60,000 nucleotides of DNA, from NCBI GenBank assembly GCA_949358305.1, contig OX442315.1, forward strand, positions 6,848,427-6,908,426. The letters run 5' to 3'. The position numbers and the translations under genes are program-made. The DNA is from Strigamia acuminata (Eukaryota; Arthropoda; Chilopoda; Geophilomorpha; Linotaeniidae). Position 1 is the stretch's first letter; each line of letters starts with the position of its first letter. This document shows, one piece after another, positions 52,726-60,000 of the stretch. A model generated the notes under the pieces. That model had not been told where the DNA came from. It did no database searches and saw nothing but the letters and a program-made list of their open reading frames with translations.

Positions 52726-55700
52726 ATGTCAGACAAAGACGAGCAATCCACGTCTGAAACCGAGCAGAGAATGCCCGAGAAGGGAAAAAGGACCTCCGAC
52801 TACCACCTGAGATCGGATGGTCCCGTCCCTGAAATGTCCGCAAAGGCGAACGCCCGAGCGAATAAAAGGAGAGCGAAGGCGCAGAAAGAGGAGCAAGCTG
52901 CATCGCTCGCGGCCCTAGACGGGCCAGAGCGAGAGCGGGTTCCCTTGAATATGCAACCCTTCGAGGATACCGATCCGGAAGCCATAGAAAATCGAGAAGA
53001 AATTCGCGACGTATCGCCAGGACGAGTATCGATATTGATGACCGAGGAGACGAATGAAGCTCCGAAAATAACGGTCACGGTCGGCACGAACCCATCGCCA
53101 CCCACGGCTCAGACGTCCGTGGAGCAAACCCCACGAAAAAACGACGGCGGGACCCCGATAACCCCCCGAGTTACGGCGAGTCCTGCGGTTGTTTCCTTCG
53201 AGGTATCTCACCTAATTCGGTTGACACGGCAAGCTGCCCAACTGAAAGCGATGATAGACATTCCAGTAGGAACGTCAGTCTGGGAATCGATTACTCTACT
53301 CACTGACGCTATCTGCGCGGCACAAGCCCCGACGCCGGTCGCAAGACCAGCAGCGGAGACGCCCATGCCCCAGGTAACGCCCAGTGACACCGGAGGTTTC
53401 GCGCCAGACCCCAACCGGGCACTTCACCAATCCAGAGAGAAGGCCCGCGAAGAAGCCAGACAAGAAGCGACTAATCGCCAACGAAGACTGAGCGCAGAGC
53501 GGCGAGAACTCTGGAAGGAAGAGGAAGAAAGGGAGCAACGCGAAAGAAGAACCACCGAGAGAACAGAAAAACTGGTCCAAAAAATGAGGGAGGAACGAGA
53601 AGCTAAAATTCGAAAAGAATGGAACGCCACGGTGGAAGGGCGACATCGAGAAGCTCAAGAGTACGAGGACCAATTTCAAGCGCTCGTAGCTCAAAGAAAA
53701 GCAGAAAAGCTACAAATGTTGCGAGAAGAAGCCATTTTACAACACCAAAAATGGGAAGAACAACATCGCGAGAGGTTGAGAGAAGAGGAAGCCAGAAAAG
53801 AAAAGGAACAGTTCCTGAAAGAGAAAGAGGAATGGGACCGAGTCAGATGGACCGAAGAGTACAAAGCAAAGAAACAAGCCATAATAGATGAGCAAAAAAG
53901 ATGGGAAGCCGAAAACTGGGAGAAAGAAACAGAAAAGTTCCAAAAAGAGTACGAACAAGGTGTCTCGGGCAGGAAGAAAAGGGAAGAAAACCCGAAACGG
54001 AAGTCAGAACCCCCAAGCGGCTCTGATACCGACACAGGAGAAGATGCAGCAAAGCCGGCAAAAACGGCAAAAAGGGGGAAATCTCAAAAGAGAGACGGAT
54101 CGGTCCCAAAAACAAAGGACCGTCACCCCTCAAAAAGATCCGAGACGGGAGCAGCCATCGACGCGTTACTCGAAAAGAAAAACGCAAATAAAAATCGGGA
54201 ACGCCCCGAGAGCGAGGAAAACAGATGGCATTCTTTTTGCGAGAACAACGACGGAGGGGAGCCGCCGCCATCCGAAGGCTCGAAACAGAAGAAGGCTGGC
54301 GGAGAGACCCCACCGAGAGGGCCGAGGTTTCACCCCCAAGGAGATCCCTCCGAGCCCTCCGATTCGTCGGACGACGACCATCCGAGTCGACCGTCTACAG
54401 GAAGGAGTCAAGAAGGCAGCGATGGGCACCGGTCGAACCGGCCGAATGCTTCAGACCGCTCTTCCCGGAGCTCCAACCCTCGTTCAGAGGAAGGGAACTT
54501 TCAGGACTCATCTGGCCGACATTACACGATGTCTGAGCTAGGCCGAGCCCTGCTGAACTCTTTCAGAAGAGAAGGAATCGATCTAGGCCATCCAGGCGAC
54601 GAACATAATCGCGCTGGAGAGAGGGTTAAGCGCAAATATGGCGTACGAAACGAACCAAGCAGTGAAGCCACGGGTAACATCCGCTGGCAACACTATATTC
54701 AAACGCGATTTGACGGTTCGTGGAAGGCCGGAGACCGCTTCCTGGACGAAGTAATGCGTATCAAGAAAGCGACAAAAGCCACCGTCGCCGACATGCTAAC
54801 CCACGGGCTAGTGGAGCTAACTACGGGGTCAGCTCGAGAATGGTACCAGGGACTGAAAAACCCAACCTGGGACGATTTTCTCGTCCGTTTCGATCTCCGA
54901 TACGGCGAGACTCCAGACGAGATCAGTAACAAATTACGGGGTCTACGACAAGCCCCAGGAGAAACATTAGCCGACTACGACGCCCGAGCGAAACTCCTGT
55001 TTGCAAGAGCGCCGTACGAAATAAACCCCGCTGGTTTTACGATGATCTTTTACGGAGGATTATCGGCCCACTCGCAAAGAATTCTGCTAGACATGCGTGC
55101 ACCCCGCACTGGCGATTACCAAGATGTCAGTAACTATCTTCTAACAAACACGTTAGAAATAGAACAGCGGTATTACGCCACTCTGCCCCCGGAAGAAGCT
55201 GACGCGCACGAGAAGCGGTTGCAGACGAGCGCCGAACGCCACAAGACCTCAGAAAAATTAATGAGGCCAAGTGAATATTTGAGCGGCATAATGAGTCTCA
55301 CCGAAGCATCCTTCGGACGAATGCTGACGCCTAAAGCAGGCAGTATTCTTCCAGCCAACCCGATAGCTGCCCCAAAGAAAGCACCGGCAGCGACGGCGAT
55401 GCAGGTGACCTCGACGGACTCCACCCAGATGGAGAAAGTCGAAGAGACAACACCTCTCGCCACGGCTAAAGAAGAGGAGCCAGCATCGAGCGACGAGGAA
55501 GCCCTAAATGAGCACCTCGAAAACTTATCGACGGGATGCGACGATCAAGGTCCCTATTTGCACCATGCACACCGGGCCTTGGCAATCACACAATTCAGAG
55601 CACACGTGCAAGCAACAAAAGCGAGAGGAGCATTGGGAGGAAAAAGACGATTCCCGACGCCCTTCGTCCCGAAAAAACCGGGATTCACTCCCACAGGGGA

Positions 55701-55866
55701 TAAAAGTAACATCAAATGTTACAGCTGTGGAGAATACGGCCACTACTCAGATAAATGTGAGAAAACCGTCAAAGAAAAGGACATCATGCAAACCATGATG
55801 AAAATGATGATGGAGTTAAGAACTGATCTGGCAAAAAACTTCCAAGCGCAGGCGTCGCCGAAATAA
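52726..55866 (+). CDS. gag: Gag polyprotein of LTR-D (1046 aa)
   Basis: Starts MSDKDEQSTSETEQRMPEKG at the first ATG after the primer site. Residues about 220-420 form a long highly charged coiled coil (EEEEREQRERRTTERTEKL, EEARKEKEQFLKEKEEWD), unusual for Gag. A polar linker follows, then a capsid domain (RFDGSWKAGDRFLDEV to NTLEIEQRYY, about residues 660-820) and one CCHC knuckle CYSCGEYGHYSDKC near residue 1000. The coiled-coil half is what LTR-B keeps; the capsid and knuckle are what it has lost. The stop lies at 55864, preceded by the slip site. Confidence 0.92.
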   Translation: MSDKDEQSTSETEQRMPEKGKRTSDYHLRSDGPVPEMSAKANARANKRRAKAQKEEQAASLAALDGPERERVPLNMQPFEDTDPEAIENREEIRDVSPGRVSILMTEETNEAPKITVTVGTNPSPPTAQTSVEQTPRKNDGGTPITPRVTASPAVVSFEVSHLIRLTRQAAQLKAMIDIPVGTSVWESITLLTDAICAAQAPTPVARPAAETPMPQVTPSDTGGFAPDPNRALHQSREKAREEARQEATNRQRRLSAERRELWKEEEEREQRERRTTERTEKLVQKMREEREAKIRKEWNATVEGRHREAQEYEDQFQALVAQRKAEKLQMLREEAILQHQKWEEQHRERLREEEARKEKEQFLKEKEEWDRVRWTEEYKAKKQAIIDEQKRWEAENWEKETEKFQKEYEQGVSGRKKREENPKRKSEPPSGSDTDTGEDAAKPAKTAKRGKSQKRDGSVPKTKDRHPSKRSETGAAIDALLEKKNANKNRERPESEENRWHSFCENNDGGEPPPSEGSKQKKAGGETPPRGPRFHPQGDPSEPSDSSDDDHPSRPSTGRSQEGSDGHRSNRPNASDRSSRSSNPRSEEGNFQDSSGRHYTMSELGRALLNSFRREGIDLGHPGDEHNRAGERVKRKYGVRNEPSSEATGNIRWQHYIQTRFDGSWKAGDRFLDEVMRIKKATKATVADMLTHGLVELTTGSAREWYQGLKNPTWDDFLVRFDLRYGETPDEISNKLRGLRQAPGETLADYDARAKLLFARAPYEINPAGFTMIFYGGLSAHSQRILLDMRAPRTGDYQDVSNYLLTNTLEIEQRYYATLPPEEADAHEKRLQTSAERHKTSEKLMRPSEYLSGIMSLTEASFGRMLTPKAGSILPANPIAAPKKAPAATAMQVTSTDSTQMEKVEETTPLATAKEEEPASSDEEALNEHLENLSTGCDDQGPYLHHAHRALAITQFRAHVQATKARGALGGKRRFPTPFVPKKPGFTPTGDKSNIKCYSCGEYGHYSDKCEKTVKEKDIMQTMMKMMMELRTDLAKNFQAQASPK
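55833..55839 (+). promoter_or_regulatory. Programmed -1 frameshift slippery site A AAA AAC
   Basis: Gag codons GCA AAA AAC form the heptamer, 25 nt before the gag stop, the same as in LTR-C. The pol frame is open across the overlap and beyond the gag stop. Confidence 0.8.
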
Positions 55867-58800
55867 ATTCAGCTTCGTCTGCGCCAGCCGCGGAAATTAA
55901 AAAGAAGAAATATCACACTGGACCCGCAGGTCATGCCTTGGCAGAGGCACAGATCAAAGACCGCATACAGATCGTTCCGAAGAAGGAGGAAAAAGTGACG
56001 TTAACGAGTATGCAAGTGAGAACGAAACCGGAGGTCGACATGGATTGGACGGACCTTCCGTTCAATCTGGAGGTTGAGCCCCAGACATTACGCGTATTTC
56101 ACTGCAATGTCACGAAAGCACATTGCGAAACTCTGTGTATGCTGCCAGTGGAGATAGAAAACCAAAAATTGTTCGGTCTGCTGGATTCAGGAGCGGATCG
56201 TTCATTCATATCCGAAGATATAGTAAAAGACTTGGATATTGGAAAGAAGGTGGCACAAGTGAACGCGAACGTAGAATTGCTCACCGCCAACGGCTACGTC
56301 AAGCCGAAGGGCGTAGTTCGCATCATGATCGACTGGACGGGGGGGAACCTGTCCCACCCCTTCATAGTCTTGCCATCCCACGACAAAGTATTCCTCCTAG
56401 GGATGGACATCATGGCGAAACTGAAAATTCAGCCAAACCCGATAACCCGTTCATGGAACTGGATAAGTCCCGAGGGAGAACGGTCAGTCCCCGTAGTTCC
56501 CCAAAAATTACTGGACGAAGCCAAGGACAAAGAGGAATACGGAAGAGGATTGCGAAAATTCGTCCAAGATTACGATTTCGCAGCCTTCACTCTGGAATTA
56601 CAGAGGAGTAACGTCGTGGACACCCTGGTCGAGGAGGCAGCACTGCGTGTTAACGAGGCATCGCTACTAAGGCGAGTGCTTCGAAAGCATGAAAGAATTC
56701 TGACCAAGACACCTGGTCGAACGACGGAAGCAACACACGAAATAGTCTTAACCACAGACAAGCCGATTCGAGTGCCTTACAAGGGGATGAACCCCCAGAA
56801 AAGAGACATCGTGACGCAAATGTGCCAAGACATGCTCGACAAGGGCATAGTAACGCAAGCCCTGGGCGAATACGCCATGCGGATCGTCCTGGTGATGCGT
56901 CCAGGCTCGGAACCTCGACTATGCATTGATTATCGCCCCCTGAACGCGATAACGGTTATAGACCCGATTCAGATGCCGTCTATAGACTCGATCCTCCGGG
57001 AACTGAGCCCGTTCAAGTGGGTAACCACCATGGACCTGTCAAAGGGGTATTGGCAAGTGGAGCTAAAACCCGAAGACAAACTGAAAACGGCTTTCTACTC
57101 CCCGATAGGAAGACTAATGTTCAACGTGATGCCGTTCGGGCTTGTAAACGCCCCGAGCACGTTCCAGAAACTGATCGAAAGCGTGTTGGGAGATATGCTG
57201 CACGACTTCGTGTGGGCGTATCTCGACGACATCATAATAACGTCGGACACATTCGAAGAACATATAGACCACATCGATAGAGTGGTCTCTCGCCTAGCCA
57301 AGGCAGGACTCCACATCCATCCAGGGAAGAGCAAGTTTTGCAGGAAAGAGCTTGCCTTCCTAGGATATCGAATAGGAGTCGAGGGAATCGCGATTGACCC
57401 CGAAAAAGTCAAAGCAATAAACGGATTCCCCGCCCCCGAAGATATAAAAGGTGTCCAGAGATTCATGGGCATGGTCAATTTCTTCGGCCGACTACTCTCT
57501 GGTCTGGCTGAAGTGGCCGCGCCTATAACGGATCTCTTACGAACGGATAAAGAGTTTGAGTGGACGGTCCAGTGCGAGGCCGCATTTAGCACTATCAAGC
57601 AAATGCTGGCTGACGTCGAAAAGATGCCATTGCCGGACCTAAACCGACCGTTCGTGTTGCACACCGACGCGAGTAAAATCGGACTGGGTGCAGCCCTTCT
57701 GCAGACCCACGTGTACAACGGAATCTCGCAAGAAGTACCCTGTATGTTTATAAGCAGAAAAATACAGGGCGCGGAGAAAAATTATACGGCAACGGAACTA
57801 GAATGCCTAGCCGTAATTTGGGCAGTTCGGAAATTTCGCGACTATCTGGAGTACACGAACTTCGAGGTTCAGACAGATCACCAGGCACTAAGCTGGTTGA
57901 TGAAGCTCAAGGAACCCTCCGGCCGACTCGCACGATGGCAACTGGAGTTAATGGCGTGCGATATAACAATTACGTACCGCCCCGGGAAGTACAATCATGT
58001 GGCCGACGCCCTCTCGAGAGCCCCAGCCTCTGACCCCCAGGGACCAGACGACGACGGCGAGGACGACACCCACCTCTTGTACTGCCCGACTCCACGGAGA
58101 ATATGGCGTTTGCGAAAGGCGAACGAGCTACCAGTGATGGAGCCTGAAGATAGAACGTTTTGTGGTTTTTGGACTCGAACATACCAGCCAGCTGGGACAA
58201 ACAATTCAACATCCGAAATTCAATCTCCGCCCCCCGGAGAAACCCACAAAACACTACTACGCGCCTTCACAGCAAAAATTGAAGAAAAAACACAATACGC
58301 TCCACCCACGAGACGTGAGTTCGTCGAACACCAGGCAGCAGACACAAAATGTCAAATTATAACGCAATATTTGCTGAACGGCGAATTTCCGGAAGGGATG
58401 ACAAACCCACACCGCCGGAAACAGTTCGTCAAAGAAGCAACAAGCTACCTCATAGATGATGAACTCCTGGTAAAATACCACCCGACGTTTCAAGATGACC
58501 TCAGCGGAGCGGGAAACTCGGTTAAAGTGGTCGTGCCGGCATCGCTGCACACCCGACTGTTGTGGCTGATGCACGGACACCCGCTCGCCAGCCATTCTGG
58601 CGTGGCGAGGACCCTTTATCGAGTAAAACAACTTTTCTTCTGGCCGGGCGCGCGGCAAAAGATAACGAAATTTATCCGACACTGCCCCCGGTGCCAAGCG
58701 TGCAGACCGCGAGATAAAGTGGCCAGAAACGCCATGTCTCTCGGACCCTACGCACCGTTTGACTGCTTAAGCATAGACTTGATGGGCCCCAAGCCCACAA

Positions 58801-59969
58801 CGGGAAACAAGAACATGTATATTCTCGTAATTATGGACGTGGCCACCCGATGGCCGGAGCTGTACGCCCTCGCGAAGCCCTCGGCTGAAAACATAGTCGA
58901 GTGCCTTTACGACGTGGCAATGCGATTTGGGTTTCCCAGAAAACTCATTTCGGATAACGGCCCCCAATTCCGATCGAGAATATATAAGGACTTCTGTAGA
59001 AAATTTAAAATGGATGCATCAAACACCTCCACGTATAATCCTCAGACAAACCCAGTCGAGAGATTAAATAAAGACATAAAATATGCGCTGACAGTATTCA
59101 CCGATATTCACAATCGATGGGACGAATACCTGCGAGAAATCGCTTTCAGCATTCGCTCAACCGTGTCAAGAACACGCGAATTCTCACCGGCGTACCTCAA
59201 CTTCGCCCGCGAATTAAGGATGCCATGGGACCCACGCGTTGCCGAAGCTGTTAACGTATTAGACCCATCGAGCCCACACGAGTACGTGTGCCGGTTGGAA
59301 CAGACTATATCCGACACATACCAGCATATGATGGCGCATATTTTCAACATGAGAGAAAGAATCGCAGATAAAGAAGGCGATCTCGCTTTCGCGAACTTTA
59401 AAGTGAATGATCTAGTGTGGAAGGAGGCACACACGTTGTCCAATGCAGCGAGGGGCATCGCCGCAGGTTTAGCCGACAAGAGGGACGGTCCCTATGTAAT
59501 TGTGGCCGAACACGGCGGCAACGCATACCAACTACGCCGCTTAGAGGACAACAAAAATTTTCAGTCGATACATGGCCGAGATTTAAGGCCATATCTGCCA
59601 GAGTTTCCCCAAGAAATCTGGCTGGAAGGTCAGACACACAGCGGCCAAGGGGGCACCGTGGTCGACACGTTCCAAAAAACAAATGAAGCTGAAAATATAG
59701 CGGAGGACGAGGATGAATTCTTCGACGCCGAATCTCCGGCCAACGAGGCTCCAGCACAGCCGGAGCAAGCAATTTCGGAGAGGGAGGAAGCAGAAGAAAG
59801 TACTTCTGAAATGGAAAATAAAAAAATTAGTAATGAGAAAAATGCCAACACATCGGAGATGAACGAGCAAGTAGAGTCACGATCTACGAGCACGTCGAAA
59901 ATCAACCTTCGACCACGACGAAGCAATAATCCGTTCATTCGGGACGGCAAAGTCGTGGGGAAGAACTAA
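55840..59969 (+). CDS. pol: Pol polyprotein of LTR-D: protease, RT, RNase H, integrase
   Basis: Expected as a Gag-Pol fusion after the slip; the -1 frame is open from the overlap and has no early ATG. Protease FGLLDSGADRSFI and FLLGMDIM; RT CIDYRPLNAIT, DLSKGYWQVEL and YLDD (WAYLDDIIITSD); RNase H LHTDASKIGLGAAL, TELECLAVIWAVRKF, QTDHQAL and ADALSRA. Integrase has HPLASHSGVARTL with CPRCQAC, SIDLMGP, LISDNGPQF and NPVERLNKD, and a C-terminal domain ending DLRPYLPEFP. The tail holds PAQPEQAISEREEAEEST, which also appears in LTR-B, and ends NNPFIRDGKVVG, like LTR-C. No breaks. Confidence 0.93.
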
Positions 59970-60000
59970 AAATAAAAGAAAATGTGATAACATGGAGCGG

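Larger units (their letters stand above)
51811..60000 (+). mobile_element. LTR-D: autonomous LTR retrotransposon, 3' end off the window
   Basis: A 5' LTR, tRNA-Pro-like primer site, intact gag and intact pol. R/U5 is nearly identical to LTR-B, whereas U3 differs in its first 200 bp. It lies in the Copia pol gene. The 3' LTR and any third ORF would be beyond base 60000. Confidence 0.92.

Overview
This is a window of an invertebrate animal nuclear genome, probably an arthropod. Support comes from split genes with short GT-AG introns, a tRNA-Arg(ACG), a U2 snRNA-derived sequence, a nephrocystin-4 (ciliary) relative, a Drosophila-copia-type LTR element and Mag-like, hAT, mariner and pogo-like elements. 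The species cannot be fixed from sequence alone. Most of the 60 kb is transposable elements, several nested in one another.

Region by region. 1-4115: a decayed minus-strand Mag-like Gypsy element inserted in the first member (copy D) of a lineage-specific LRR gene family. 5745-12418: an LTR element (here LTR-B) with 819-bp LTRs and one very long ORF that keeps a Gag-like half and rearranged integrase scraps but no protease, RT or RNase H. 12419-15043: a second decayed Mag-like element, cut by the LTR-B 3' LTR. 15800-24836: three more LRR family members (A intact, B broken, C intact) on the minus strand. With them lie a tRNA-Arg, a 217-bp hAT MITE and a 1.33-kb element with long inverted repeats that carries a Ulp1-like/PHD-finger reading frame. 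26113-26210: a deleted U2 copy. 26535-43888: a multi-exon TRAF/XAF1-type zinc-finger plus coiled-coil gene. One of its introns holds a complete, young 11.4-kb LTR retrotransposon (LTR-C, 30030-41400) with gag, pol in -1 frame and a third ORF that looks spliced. 44470-45514: the last exons of an eIF3a-like gene. 46222-47467: exons of an NPHP4-like gene with an RFX X-box just upstream and apparent lesions. 48.4-49.2 kb: two MITEs. 49354-51810: the 5' half of a Copia element, interrupted by LTR-D (51811 to beyond 60000), an autonomous relative of LTR-B.

How parts relate. LTR-B, LTR-C and LTR-D share a tRNA-Pro-like primer binding site and R/U5 motifs. LTR-C and LTR-D also share an A AAA AAC slip site exactly 25 nt before the gag stop. 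LTR-D could supply in trans what LTR-B lacks. The LRR family starts with a BC-box/cullin-2-box-like segment followed by cysteine-type LRRs, the layout of substrate receptors of elongin BC/CUL2 ubiquitin ligases. This is the best candidate for an undescribed host system here. LTR-B's chimeric ORF, the spliced third ORF of LTR-C and the Ulp1/PHD element are the main mobile-element novelties.
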